From JBEVJK01 sp040510195 (GTDB lineage Bacteria; Pseudomonadota; Alphaproteobacteria; Rhizobiales; Rhizobiaceae): 64,000 nt of DNA. The stretch lies in assembly GCA_040510195.1 (NCBI GenBank), contig JBEVJK010000115.1, positions 1 to 64,000 of the forward strand. Direction: 5' to 3'. Below, in pieces: positions 52,479-61,722 of the stretch. The notes under the pieces are model-generated. The model was given only the letters and a program-made list of their open reading frames with translations, was not told the origin of the DNA and did no database searches. Position numbers and translations under genes: made by a program. Positions within the stretch are counted from its first letter, which is position 1; each line of letters starts with the position of its first letter.

Positions 52479-53339
52479 ATGAAACTGGTCTCCTACAATG
52501 TCCAGTACGGCATCGGCCGCGACGGCCGCTTCGACCTCGTACGGATAGCCGACGCCGTGCGCGGCGCCGAAATCATCGCGCTGCAGGAGGTGACCCGCAA
52601 CTTCAAGCGCAACGACGGCGCCGACATGGTGGCCGGTCTCGCCGACCTTTTGCCGGAGCACTTCTTCGTCTTCGCGCCGGCCATGGACGTCGACCTCGGC
52701 CAGCGCGACGCCGCCGGGCGCCCGCTCAACCGGCGGCTCGAATTCGGCAACATGGTCCTCTCGCGCTGGCCGATCGCCGGCGCCCGCAACCTTCTCCTGC
52801 CGCGCAGCCGTCGCCTGAGCCGCGGCAATCTCCAGCGCGCCGCGCTCGAGGCGCTGGTGATGGCGCCGCAAGAGGCTCTCCGGGTCTACTCGGTGCATCT
52901 CGACCACATCAGCGCCGAGGAGCGCGCAGCGCAGATCCTGCATCTCAAGGAGCGCGTGCTGGCCGTTCCGCTGGAGGGCGGTGCGCTCAGCGGCGCGGCC
53001 GAATTCGGCTTCGCCGAGCCGCCGGCGCCGGAAGCGTTCGTTCTGCTCGGCGACTTCAACATGGTGCAGGGCTCGCCTGAATACCGCGCCATGGTCGGCG
53101 AGCCCGATCCGCAGGAGGGCCTGTCGCTGGTCTTTCACCACCCGGTCGACGCCTACGGCCTCGGCGAAGCGGCGCCGGCCGGCGCCGTCTCTTGGATCGA
53201 TGCGGCGGGCGGCGGCCGGGGCCGGCTGATCGACTATGCCTTCGTCCATGCGAGCCTCGCCGAGCGGGTCGTGCGATGCCGCGTCGACGGCGAGGCGGAG
53301 GGCTCCGACCATCAGCCGGTCTGGCTCGAGCTCAGCTGA
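52479..53339 (+). CDS. Endonuclease/exonuclease/phosphatase family hydrolase
   Basis: 286-residue protein of the EEP (DNase I-like) fold. Motifs in order are KLVSYNVQYG, IIALQEVT with the metal-binding Glu, VYSVHLDHIS, VLLGDFNMV with Asp/Asn, and GSDHQPVWLEL with the catalytic Asp-His. It is cytoplasmic by lack of a signal peptide. Substrates of this group range from nucleic acids to phospholipids and phosphodiesters; nothing nearby narrows it. It is divergent from obgE and converges with the acetyltransferase gene. Confidence 0.88.
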   Translation: MKLVSYNVQYGIGRDGRFDLVRIADAVRGAEIIALQEVTRNFKRNDGADMVAGLADLLPEHFFVFAPAMDVDLGQRDAAGRPLNRRLEFGNMVLSRWPIAGARNLLLPRSRRLSRGNLQRAALEALVMAPQEALRVYSVHLDHISAEERAAQILHLKERVLAVPLEGGALSGAAEFGFAEPPAPEAFVLLGDFNMVQGSPEYRAMVGEPDPQEGLSLVFHHPVDAYGLGEAAPAGAVSWIDAAGGGRGRLIDYAFVHASLAERVVRCRVDGEAEGSDHQPVWLELS

Positions 53340-53364
53340 TCCGGCCGCACCGGTCGGCCGGATC
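53338..53364. terminator. Hairpin between convergent genes
   Basis: A 9-bp inverted repeat GATCCGGCC/GGCCGGATC with a 9-base loop begins at the last base pairs of the hydrolase stop codon and lies before the convergent acetyltransferase stop. It has no T run, so it is a weak candidate for a bidirectional terminator. Confidence 0.4.
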
Positions 53365-53383
53365 GTGAAGGCCCGTCCGGGCG

Positions 53384-53974
53384 TCAGCCGCGCGCCCATG
53401 TCCTCAGGCTGACCCAGGTCTTGCGGTCGAGCCGGTAGCGCTCCACCGCCATCTGGCCGGCGGCCAGCGACCGCACCATCCCCTGGCCTGCATATTGGAA
53501 GCCGCATTTGTGGATGACGCGGCGCGACGCCGGATTGGTGACCCGGCACGAGACATGAAGCGCCTCGACGTTGGTCGCCCGGAAGGCGAGGTCGACCAGC
53601 GCATGCGCCGCCTCGGTGGCGTAGCCCCGTCCCCAATAGGGCGCGCCGACCCAGTAGCCGAGCTCCAGCCCGAGCTCCGCCGGGTTGAGACCGGCACAGC
53701 CGATGAAGGCGCCGCTGTCGGCGAGGCTGATCGCGTAGACGGTGTCGGTCGCCGGCTTCCGCCGCGTCATCGTCAGGAACGCCTTGGCCTCGGCCTCGCC
53801 GTAGGGATGCGGCATCCGCGCCAGCATCTCTGCGATCCGCCGGTTGTTGGCGAGTTCGACCAGTTCGGGCAGGTCGTCGTCGTGGGGCGGCCTGAGCACC
53901 AGCCGCTCGGTGACCAGCACCGGACAGTCTATCGCCGGACAGTCATCCGCGAGGGCTTCCTTTTCGACAACCAT
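53384..53974 (-). CDS. GNAT family N-acetyltransferase (RimJ/RimL-like)
   Basis: 196-residue acetyltransferase resembling RimJ/RimL enzymes: LVTERLVLRPPHDDDLPEL near the N-terminus, the acetyl-CoA loop PYWGRGYATEAAHALVDLAF, and NPASRRVIHKCGFQY near the C-terminus. The start was set by TGGAGG six bases upstream. It directly follows rpmA on the same strand, but a strong terminator lies between, so expression is probably low or separately controlled. Confidence 0.88.
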   Translation of the reverse strand: MVVEKEALADDCPAIDCPVLVTERLVLRPPHDDDLPELVELANNRRIAEMLARMPHPYGEAEAKAFLTMTRRKPATDTVYAISLADSGAFIGCAGLNPAELGLELGYWVGAPYWGRGYATEAAHALVDLAFRATNVEALHVSCRVTNPASRRVIHKCGFQYAGQGMVRSLAAGQMAVERYRLDRKTWVSLRTWARG

Positions 53975-53992
53975 GGCTACCTCCAGAGCATG

Positions 53993-54020
53993 AAAAAAGG
54001 GAGATGGCGACCCATCTCCC
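53993..54020 (-). terminator. Intrinsic terminator after rpmA
   Basis: Stem GGGAGATGG/CCATCTCCC, 9 bp with a 4-base loop, followed on the minus strand by six T residues. It lies between the rpmA stop and the start of the acetyltransferase gene. Confidence 0.9.
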
Positions 54021-54091
54021 TCTGATCCTTCTCTGGCCTTGCCAGACACCGGGTCCCGAGATGGGGCGCCGGTGGTTTGGTGCGGATCCGG

Positions 54092-54361
54092 CTACTCCGC
54101 TGCTTCGACGATCGGGTCGACCGATACGGTGGTTCGGCCGTTGGCTTTCTTCTGGAACATCACGGCGCCCGTTTGCAGGGCGAACAGCGTATGGTCCTTG
54201 CCGATGCCGACATTGGTACCGGGATGCCACTTGGTGCCGCGCTGGCGCACGAGGATGTTGCCGGCAATCACCTTCTCGCCGCCGAACTTCTTCACGCCGA
54301 GGCGCTTGGATTCCGAGTCGCGACCGTTGCGGGACGAACCGCCTGCCTTCTTGTGTGCCAT
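54092..54361 (-). CDS. rpmA: 50S ribosomal protein bL27
   Basis: 89-residue ribosomal protein whose N-terminal tail reaches the peptidyl-transferase centre. The start MAHKKAGGSSRNGRDS and the block VRQRGTKWHPG are invariant features. It needs no N-terminal processing as seen in Firmicutes. It follows rplU by 25 bases. Confidence 0.98.
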   Translation of the reverse strand: MAHKKAGGSSRNGRDSESKRLGVKKFGGEKVIAGNILVRQRGTKWHPGTNVGIGKDHTLFALQTGAVMFQKKANGRTTVSVDPIVEAAE

Positions 54362-54386
54362 TGTTCGAGCTCCTTCGTCCTGACGC

Positions 54387-54947
54387 TTACTCTTTTTCCG
54401 ACTTGGCTGCAGCCTTTTTCGGCGCGGCCTTGCGGGCTGGCTTCTTCTCGGCCTTGTCGGCTGCCTCAGCCTTGGCTGGCTTGGCAGCCCCCTTGGCTGG
54501 CTTGGCCTCCGCCTTGGCCGGCGCGGCCTCCGCCTTGGGCGCCTTCGCCTCTTCGGCCGTCACGGCCTCGGCTTTCGCCTCCTGGCCCTTCGCTTCTTCC
54601 TTCTTCGCCGCCGCCTTCTTGGACGGCTTGGCGCCACCGGTCAGGATCTCGGAGATCCGCACCGTCGTCAGCATCTGGCGATGGCCGCGCGTGCGCCGCG
54701 AATTCTGCCGGCGCCGCTTCTTGAAGGCGATGACGGTCTTGGCGCGACCCTGCACCACCACTTCCGCCGTCACCAGCGCCCCCTCGACGAAGGGCGCGCC
54801 GATCGTCGCGTTCTCGCCTTCGCCGACGGCGAGGACCTCGGCGAACTCGATCATGTCGCCGGCATTGCCGGAGACCTTCTCGACCTTGAGCAGGTCGGCG
54901 GCGGCCACGCGATACTGCTTGCCGCCCGTTTTGATGACTGCGAACAT
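54387..54947 (-). CDS. rplU: 50S ribosomal protein bL21 with Ala/Lys-rich C-terminal tail
   Basis: 186 residues, against about 103 in E. coli. Residues 1-103 are standard bL21 (MFAVIKTGGKQYRV, FKKRRRQNSRRTRGHRQ). The remaining 83 residues are a low-complexity tail of Lys, Ala, Glu and Pro repeats (KPAKAEA-like), predicted disordered. Such tails occur in related rhizobial bL21 proteins. A promoter with -35 and -10 elements lies about 130 bases upstream. First gene of rplU-rpmA. Confidence 0.96.
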   Translation of the reverse strand: MFAVIKTGGKQYRVAAADLLKVEKVSGNAGDMIEFAEVLAVGEGENATIGAPFVEGALVTAEVVVQGRAKTVIAFKKRRRQNSRRTRGHRQMLTTVRISEILTGGAKPSKKAAAKKEEAKGQEAKAEAVTAEEAKAPKAEAAPAKAEAKPAKGAAKPAKAEAADKAEKKPARKAAPKKAAAKSEKE

Positions 54948-55076
54948 TTCTTGCCTTTCGCTGTTCGGTCGGCCTTTTTGAATCGCCGTGGGCGATCCGG
55001 CCGTCTTTTTGTCAGTCGTTCGGGGTTCAAACGTGAACCGGCGCGGAGGCAGCCCTCCACGCCGGATTTCCGGCGC

Positions 55077-55105
55077 TGCTTACCCCACTAGGCGCCCGAA
55101 GTCAA
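55077..55105 (-). promoter_or_regulatory. Sigma-70-type promoter of rplU-rpmA
   Basis: Minus strand: -35 TTGACT, a spacer of 17 bases, -10 TAAGCA. It would give a 5' leader of about 120 bases that contains GC-rich inverted repeats, possibly a site for autoregulation. Confidence 0.55.
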
Positions 55106-55151
55106 CGGCAGTCCGCGTTTCCGAGGCCTGCCGGACGTCCGATGCGCACGC

Positions 55152-55802
55152 CTAGCGCAGGATGGCCTCGGCGTTGCGCGTAAGCAGCGCCATCAGCGTC
55201 GCCGCCCGGCCCTCGGCGGCCGTCTCGTTGCCGGCCAGGATGGCCTCGATCAGCTCCTGGTGGCGGGCGGCCGCCTCGCCGAGCCCGTGGATCCCCTGGT
55301 ACCGGAACCAGAACCGCCGGCTGTGCGTCTGCAGCGGGGCAGCGAGCCGCGCCGCATAGGGATTGTCGGACGCCATCGCCAGGGCCTCGTCGAGCACCTT
55401 GTCGGCCTCCAGGAAGGCGAGCACGTCGAGGTTCATGGACGCGGCGTTCATCAGGTTGCCGGCGCCACGAAGCCGCTGCTCCACCACGGCCGTCGGAAAG
55501 CGGGCCGCCGAGCGCGCCAGGATCACTTCGACGCCCCGCCGCACCTCCAGGATGCGCAGCCAGTCGCCGGGATGCAGCGGCGCCACCGCCACGCCTGCCC
55601 TGGGGCGGATCTCCAGCAGGCCCTCCCAGGCAAGCCGCTGGATCGCCTCCCGGACCGGCGTTCGGCCGAGGCCGACGCGCTCGATCAGCGCCCCTTCCGT
55701 CGTGACGGCGCCGGGCAAGAGGTCGAGGGTCACGACCATGCGCTCCAGCGCCCGATAGGCACGCAGCGCATGCGGCTCGTCGTCCTGTAGGAAACCAAGC
55801 AT
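55152..55802 (-). CDS. GntR family (FadR type) regulator of the hydroxyproline cluster
   Basis: 216 residues. An N-terminal winged HTH (ALIERVGLGRTPVREAIQRLAWEGLLEI) precedes a helical FCD ligand domain (about 80-210). It is divergent from three hydroxyproline-degrading genes; the intergenic gap is 109 bases, so it most likely controls them. In Sinorhizobium meliloti the hyp genes are repressed by a GntR regulator (HypR). The direct ligand and whether it represses or activates are inferred. Confidence 0.88.
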   Translation of the reverse strand: MLGFLQDDEPHALRAYRALERMVVTLDLLPGAVTTEGALIERVGLGRTPVREAIQRLAWEGLLEIRPRAGVAVAPLHPGDWLRILEVRRGVEVILARSAARFPTAVVEQRLRGAGNLMNAASMNLDVLAFLEADKVLDEALAMASDNPYAARLAAPLQTHSRRFWFRYQGIHGLGEAAARHQELIEAILAGNETAAEGRAATLMALLTRNAEAILR

Positions 55803-55855
55803 ATCTTAGTCAGCCCTATATTAGCGATGATAGATGTATCTTGGCGAAGAGCGAG

Positions 55856-55884
55856 TTGACACGGCGACATGATTGCCTTATCAA
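55856..55884 (+). promoter_or_regulatory. Sigma-70-type promoter of the hydroxyproline operon
   Basis: -35 TTGACA, 17-base spacer, -10 TATCAA, the best promoter match in the window. TATCAA recurs at 55893. An inverted repeat GATA-GATG-TATC lies at 55829-55840, just upstream. These are candidate GntR operator elements. Confidence 0.65.
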
Positions 55885-55911
55885 AATTAATATATCAAGA
55901 GGAGATCGACT

Positions 55912-56805
55912 ATGTGGAGCGGCGTTTTTCCGGCGGTCACGACCAAGTTCACCAAGGGCGACGAGCTTGATCATGCAGAAATGGAGCGCTGCTTCGCGCT
56001 CCTGATGGAGGCCGGCTGCGATGGCCTGATCGTTTGCGGCTCCCTGGGCGAAGGCCCCATGCTGTCGGCCGAGGAGAAACTGGCCGTCCTGAAAACCGCG
56101 CAGGGCGTGGCGCACGGCCGACCCGTGCTGCTCACCATCAACGAGCCGGCCACCCGCGACGGCGCCGCGCTGGCGCGGCAGGCGGCCAGGGCCGGCGCCG
56201 ACGGTCTGATGGTCGTTCCGAGCCCCATCTACCACACCGACCCCGACGAGACAGTGGCCACGCTGAAGGCCGTGGCCGACGCCGGCGAGCTGCCGGTGAT
56301 GATCTATTCCAACCGGCTTGCCTATCGGGTCGACGTGACGGTCGACATCATGGAGCGGCTCGCCGGCAACCCGCTTTTCGTGGCCATCAAGGAATCCTCC
56401 GACGACATTCGCCGTTCGACCGAGATCGTCAATCGGCTGGGCGACCGCTACGACTTGTTCACCGGGGTCGACAATCTGGCCTTCGAGGCCCTGGCCGTCG
56501 GCGCGGTCGGCTGGGTCGCCGGCCTCGTCACCGCCTTCCCGCACGAGACCGTCGCCATCTACCGGCTGATGAAGCAGGGCCGCCGCGAGGAGGCGCTGGC
56601 GATCTACCGCTGGTTCCGGCCGCTGCTCGACCTCGACGTCTCGACCTACCTGGTCCAGAACATCAAGCTCGCCGAGGTCCATGCGATCGGCAGCAACGAT
56701 CGGGTGCGCATGCCGCGCCTGCCGCTCTCGGGCGAGCGCCGCGCCGCCGTCGAGGCGGTCATCGTCAAGGCACTGGCCGAACGGCCCCGCCTGCCCGTGC
56801 TCTGA
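55912..56805 (+). CDS. DapA-family lyase/deaminase, probable hydroxyproline-pathway deaminase
   Basis: 297-residue TIM-barrel aldolase/lyase of the dihydrodipicolinate synthase family. The Schiff-base Lys160 (VAIKESS) and Tyr132 (MIYSN) are present; the DapA GTTGE motif is changed to GSLGE. With an FAD oxidase and a 4-hydroxyproline epimerase next to it, the likely activity is deamination of 1-pyrroline-4-hydroxy-2-carboxylate to alpha-ketoglutarate semialdehyde. AGAGGAG precedes the ATG. It is the first gene of the operon. Confidence 0.82.
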   Translation: MWSGVFPAVTTKFTKGDELDHAEMERCFALLMEAGCDGLIVCGSLGEGPMLSAEEKLAVLKTAQGVAHGRPVLLTINEPATRDGAALARQAARAGADGLMVVPSPIYHTDPDETVATLKAVADAGELPVMIYSNRLAYRVDVTVDIMERLAGNPLFVAIKESSDDIRRSTEIVNRLGDRYDLFTGVDNLAFEALAVGAVGWVAGLVTAFPHETVAIYRLMKQGRREEALAIYRWFRPLLDLDVSTYLVQNIKLAEVHAIGSNDRVRMPRLPLSGERRAAVEAVIVKALAERPRLPVL

Positions 56806-56818
56806 CGGGTCCGCTCCG

Positions 56819-58075
56819 ATGCCTGCCGCCTCGGACGGCCTCCTCGACATCCTGATCGTCGGCGGCGGCATCGTCGGCATCGCCGCCGCGACACTGCTCG
56901 TCGAGGCAGGTCGTGCCGTCACCGTGGTCGACCGCACCGGCATCGCCGAAGAGACCAGCGCCGGCAACGCCGCCGCACTCGCCTTCTCGGAGATCCTGCC
57001 GCTGGCCCACAAGGGCATGCTGAAGGAGATCCCGCGCTGGCTCGCCGACCCGCTCGGGCCGCTCGCCATCCCACCCGCCTACTTGCCGCAGCTCCTGCCT
57101 TGGCTGTGGCGCTTCTGGCGGGCGGGCAGCCCGCGCCACTTCGAGGCGAGCGTGGCCGCCCAGGCGGCGCTGATGCAGCTCGCCGAACGCGAATGGCTGG
57201 CCCTCATCGACCGCGCCGGCCTGCGCGCCATGCTCAACGAGGACGGCTCGCTGGAGCTCTACGAGAGCGATGCGGAGTTTCGCGCCTCGCTGCCCGGCTG
57301 GGCCCTGCGCGACCGCTACGGCATCGCCTACCGCCACGTCGAGGGCGACGCTATGGCGGCCTTGCAGCCCGGCCTCTCCGAGCGCTTCACGGCCGCCACC
57401 TTCGTGCCGGGCTGGAGAACGGTGAGCGATCCCAAGGATTTCGCCAAGGCGGTCTGGCGCCACGCCGAGGCGCTGGGCGCCGCCTTCCGCCGCGGCGACG
57501 TCGGCCTCCTCCAGCCCGCCGGCGACGCCGTCGTGGTCCAGCTGAAGGAGGGCGTCACGCTGCGCGCCCGGCACGTGGTGGTCGCCGCCGGCGCCTGGTC
57601 GCACCGGCTTGCCCGCCAGCTCGGCGACGCCATCCCGCTGGAGACCGAGCGCGGCTACAACACGACGCTGCCGAGCGGCGCCTTCGACGTCCGCCGCCAG
57701 CTCATCTTCTCGCGCCACGGCTTCGTCGTCACCCCTCTCTCGACCGGGCTGAGGGTCGGCGGCGCCGTCGAGCTGGGCGGGCTCAGCCGACCGCCCAACT
57801 TTGCCCGTGCCAGCGCGATGCTCGACAAGGCCGCCCGCTTCCTGCCCGGCCTGAAGGTCGCGGGAGGGCGCCAATGGATGGGCTACCGCCCGTCGCTGCC
57901 CGACTCGCTGCCGGTGATCGGAACGGCCTCGCGCCACCCGCAGGTGCTCTACGCCTTCGGGCACGGCCATCTCGGCCTCACCCAGGCCGCCGCCACCGGC
58001 CGCTTGATCTCGGAGGCGATCCTCGGCCAATCTCCGTCGATCGACCTTGCACCGTTCTCGCCCCGCCGCTTCTGA
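56819..58075 (+). CDS. FAD-dependent D-amino acid (D-hydroxyproline) oxidase/dehydrogenase
   Basis: 418-residue DadA-like flavoprotein. The Rossmann motif VGGGIVGIAAA is at 14-24, and the C-terminal FAD contacts lie in LPVIGTASRHPQVLYAFGHGHLGLTQ. In context it should oxidise cis-4-hydroxy-D-proline made by the epimerase. It starts 13 bases after the upstream gene. The start codon ATG gives the glycine-rich loop the usual N-terminal position; a longer open frame into the upstream gene is not supported. Confidence 0.85.
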   Translation: MPAASDGLLDILIVGGGIVGIAAATLLVEAGRAVTVVDRTGIAEETSAGNAAALAFSEILPLAHKGMLKEIPRWLADPLGPLAIPPAYLPQLLPWLWRFWRAGSPRHFEASVAAQAALMQLAEREWLALIDRAGLRAMLNEDGSLELYESDAEFRASLPGWALRDRYGIAYRHVEGDAMAALQPGLSERFTAATFVPGWRTVSDPKDFAKAVWRHAEALGAAFRRGDVGLLQPAGDAVVVQLKEGVTLRARHVVVAAGAWSHRLARQLGDAIPLETERGYNTTLPSGAFDVRRQLIFSRHGFVVTPLSTGLRVGGAVELGGLSRPPNFARASAMLDKAARFLPGLKVAGGRQWMGYRPSLPDSLPVIGTASRHPQVLYAFGHGHLGLTQAAATGRLISEAILGQSPSIDLAPFSPRRF

Positions 58076-58089
58076 GAGGAGCCGCCTCG

Positions 58090-59091
58090 ATGGCCCGTCA
58101 CTCCTTCGATTGCATCGACGGTCACACCTGCGGCAACCCGGTGCGCCTCGTCGCCGGCGGCGGTCCCTTGCTCGAAGGCGCGACGATGATGGAGCGGCGC
58201 GCCCACTTCCTCGCCGAATACGACTGGATCCGCACCGGCCTGATGTTCGAGCCGCGCGGCCACGACATGATGTCGGGCTCCATCCTCTATCCGCCGACCC
58301 GTCCCGACTGCGACATCGGCATCCTGTTCATCGAGACGTCGGGCTGCCTGCCGATGTGCGGCCACGGCACCATCGGCACGGTGACCATGGCCGTCGAGCA
58401 TGGGCTGGTCAGGCCGAAGACGCCCGGCACGCTGAATCTCGACACGCCGGCCGGCCGCGTCGTCGCCGAGTACCGCCTCGAAGGTGGGAATGTCGAGGAG
58501 GTGCGCATCACCAACGTGCCGTCCTTCCTTTACGCCGAGGGGCTGGCCGTCGACTGCCCCGGTCTCGGCCAAATCGAGGTGGACGTCGCCTATGGCGGCA
58601 ACTTCTACGCCATCGTCGACCCGCAGGAGAACTTTCGCGACATGGCCGACCACAGCGCCGGCGATCTCATCGCCTGGAGCCCGGTGGTGCGCAGCCGGCT
58701 CAACGAGGCGTACCGCTTCGCCCACCCCGAAAAGCCCGAGATCGACCGCGTCTCGCACGTTCTGTGGACGGGAGCGCCGCGCGACGAGGCCGCAGACGCC
58801 CGCAATGCCGTCTTCTACGGCGACAAGGCCATCGATCGATCGCCTTGCGGCACCGGCACTTCGGCGCGCATGGCGCAGCTCCATGCCAAGGGAATGCTGC
58901 GGGCCGGCGACGCCTTTGTGCATGAATCGATCATCGGCTCGCTGTTCTCCGGCAGGGTGGAGGCCGAAACCGAAGTCGCGGGACGCCCGGCGATCGTGCC
59001 GTCGATCGGCGGCTGGGCGCGGACGACCGGCTACAACACCATCTTCATCGACGATCGCGACCCCTTCGCGCACGGTTTCGTGGTCCTCTGA
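58090..59091 (+). CDS. 4-hydroxyproline 2-epimerase (proline racemase family)
   Basis: 333-residue enzyme that interconverts trans-4-hydroxy-L-proline and cis-4-hydroxy-D-proline. Both catalytic cysteines are present: Cys90 in MCGHGT and Cys253 in SPCGTGTSA. This separates it from trans-3-hydroxy-L-proline dehydratases, in which the second Cys is replaced. It begins 14 bases after the oxidase gene and ends the hydroxyproline set. The alpha-ketoglutarate semialdehyde dehydrogenase needed to finish the pathway is not in the window. Confidence 0.9.
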   Translation: MARHSFDCIDGHTCGNPVRLVAGGGPLLEGATMMERRAHFLAEYDWIRTGLMFEPRGHDMMSGSILYPPTRPDCDIGILFIETSGCLPMCGHGTIGTVTMAVEHGLVRPKTPGTLNLDTPAGRVVAEYRLEGGNVEEVRITNVPSFLYAEGLAVDCPGLGQIEVDVAYGGNFYAIVDPQENFRDMADHSAGDLIAWSPVVRSRLNEAYRFAHPEKPEIDRVSHVLWTGAPRDEAADARNAVFYGDKAIDRSPCGTGTSARMAQLHAKGMLRAGDAFVHESIIGSLFSGRVEAETEVAGRPAIVPSIGGWARTTGYNTIFIDDRDPFAHGFVVL

Positions 59092-59414
59092 GCACCTGCC
59101 GGCTGACAGTTTCGTCGCCGAAATGCGCGAGATGCTGCAAGAATGCCTCGTCCCGAGGGTCAATCACGCAGATTTTTTCGCTTCTGGGACGAAAAAGCGG
59201 GCTTTTAGGCAAAGACATTGCGTTGTGCCAATGCTAGCTTCCGCGTGGTCCAAGGGCACGGTCTTGGCAAGAGCAACCCCTTCCGCACCGTCTTGCAGGC
59301 GGCTGCGGAGGCCGGCAAGAATGCGGTTGCAATCCGGGCTCGAAGCTCTAGGACTAGGGGAAACAAGGAAGGAGCGTACCCGATGAGGTAACGCTCCAGG
59401 GGAGCTGTGTTCCA
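59092..59414 (+). promoter_or_regulatory. Gene-free leader of the liv operon with a hairpin
   Basis: 323 bases without a convincing gene. Near its end is an interrupted inverted repeat (GGAGCGT-ACC / GGT-A-ACGCTCC, 59371-59397), just before the livH Shine-Dalgarno (CAGGGGAG). The hairpin could affect ribosome access or be a protein-binding site. No clear terminator for the upstream operon was seen, so read-through from the hydroxyproline genes remains possible. Confidence 0.45.
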
Positions 59415-60317
<903 letters not shown>

Positions 60318-60321
60318 CCCG

Positions 60322-61722
60322 ATGGCCGTCACCACCGCCGAAGCCGGCAAGGCTGCTGCCAGCAACGTCTACGCCACCGCCGTCAAGGAAGGCCTCTACG
60401 CCGCGCTCATCGCCTTCGGGCTGTTCGTGCTGCTCGTCGGGCTGAAGACCGATCAGAACATCCGCAACGAGCTGGTCATCGTCCAGCGCTGGGGGCTGCT
60501 CGCCCTGATGGTGGTGATCGTCGGCGTCGGCCGCTTTCTCTATACGGCCTTCGTGTGGCCCGAGATCGAGCGCCGCAATGCCGTGCGGGCGGCGGCCGGG
60601 CCGGCGGTCCAGCCCGCCGAGGAGAGCTTCCTCAAGAAGAACGTCAACTCCATCGGGCTCGCCTTCCTGCTGTTGTTCCCGCCCGTGGTCGTGGCGCTGT
60701 CCGGCCTCCAGGGCTCGCTCAAATGGATCGACAATTTCGGCATCCAGATCCTCATCTACGTGATGCTCGCCTGGGGGCTCAACATCGTCGTCGGCCTCGC
60801 CGGCCTGCTCGATCTGGGCTACGTCGCCTTCTATGCCGTCGGCGCCTACGCCTATGCGCTGCTGGCCACCGAGTTCGGCTGGTCGTTCTGGTTCCTGCTG
60901 CCGGCCGCCGGCGCCATGGCCGCCATGTGGGGCCTGATCCTCGGCTTTCCGGTCCTCAGGCTGCGCGGCGACTACCTGGCGATCGTCACCCTCGCCTTCG
61001 GCGAGATCATCCGCCTCGTGCTCATAAACTGGCGCGAGGTGACCAACGGCGTCGCCGGCATCTCCGGCATTCCCAAGGTCACCTTCTTCGGCCTGCTCTC
61101 CTTTGATGTCTCCGCCCCCAACAACTTCGCCAAGATGCTCGGCCTGGCGCCGTCCGGGGTCTACTACAAGATCTTCCTCTATTATCTCATCCTGGCGCTG
61201 GCCCTGCTCACCGCCTTCGTGACCATCCGGCTCCGCCGCATGCCGGTCGGCCGCGCCTGGGAGGCGCTGCGCGAAGACGAGATCGCCTGCCGCTCGCTCG
61301 GCATCAACACCACCAACACCAAGCTCACGGCCTTCGCCATCGGCGCCATGTTCGGCGGCTTCGCCGGCTCCTTCTTCGCCGCGCGGCAAGGCTTCGTCAG
61401 CCCCGAATCCTTCATCTTCCTGGAATCGGCGGTCATCCTGGCCATCGTCGTGCTGGGCGGCATGGGCTCGCTCACCGGCATCGCCATCGCCGCCGCGGTG
61501 ATGATCGGCGGCACCGAGATCCTGCGCGAGATGCAGTTCCTGAAGATGGTGTTCGGCCCCGGCTTCACGCCGGAGCTCTACCGCATGCTGCTCTTCGGCC
61601 TCGCCATGGTCGTCGTCATGGTGTGGAAGCCGCGCGGCTTTGCCGGCAGCCGCGAGCCCACGGCCTATCTGTACCAGCGCAAGGCGGTGTCCAGCGCCTT
61701 CACCAAGGAGGGGCACGGCTGA
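60322..61722 (+). CDS. livM: Branched-chain amino acid ABC transporter permease LivM
   Basis: 466-residue permease, longer than many LivM proteins because of an extra N-terminal part with two or three membrane segments (about 28-75, 108-128) before the conserved core. The core shows LNIVVGLAGLLDLGYVAFYAVGAY, FGEIIRLVLINW and the coupling loop WEALREDEIACRSLGIN. It starts 4 bases after livH and its stop shares one base with the livG start (TGATG). Confidence 0.95.
   Translation: MAVTTAEAGKAAASNVYATAVKEGLYAALIAFGLFVLLVGLKTDQNIRNELVIVQRWGLLALMVVIVGVGRFLYTAFVWPEIERRNAVRAAAGPAVQPAEESFLKKNVNSIGLAFLLLFPPVVVALSGLQGSLKWIDNFGIQILIYVMLAWGLNIVVGLAGLLDLGYVAFYAVGAYAYALLATEFGWSFWFLLPAAGAMAAMWGLILGFPVLRLRGDYLAIVTLAFGEIIRLVLINWREVTNGVAGISGIPKVTFFGLLSFDVSAPNNFAKMLGLAPSGVYYKIFLYYLILALALLTAFVTIRLRRMPVGRAWEALREDEIACRSLGINTTNTKLTAFAIGAMFGGFAGSFFAARQGFVSPESFIFLESAVILAIVVLGGMGSLTGIAIAAAVMIGGTEILREMQFLKMVFGPGFTPELYRMLLFGLAMVVVMVWKPRGFAGSREPTAYLYQRKAVSSAFTKEGHG

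Noticed and set aside
54948..55151. tRNA or riboswitch in the rplU leader
   Set aside because: I could not fold a cloverleaf or a known aptamer from the GC-rich repeats; only a promoter is supported.
55912..56805. True dihydrodipicolinate synthase (lysine synthesis)
   Set aside because: The GTTGE motif is altered and the gene is in a hydroxyproline operon with a catabolic regulator.
58090..59091. trans-3-hydroxy-L-proline dehydratase
   Set aside because: Both catalytic cysteines (90 and 253) are present, which fits an epimerase; dehydratases of this family lack the second one.
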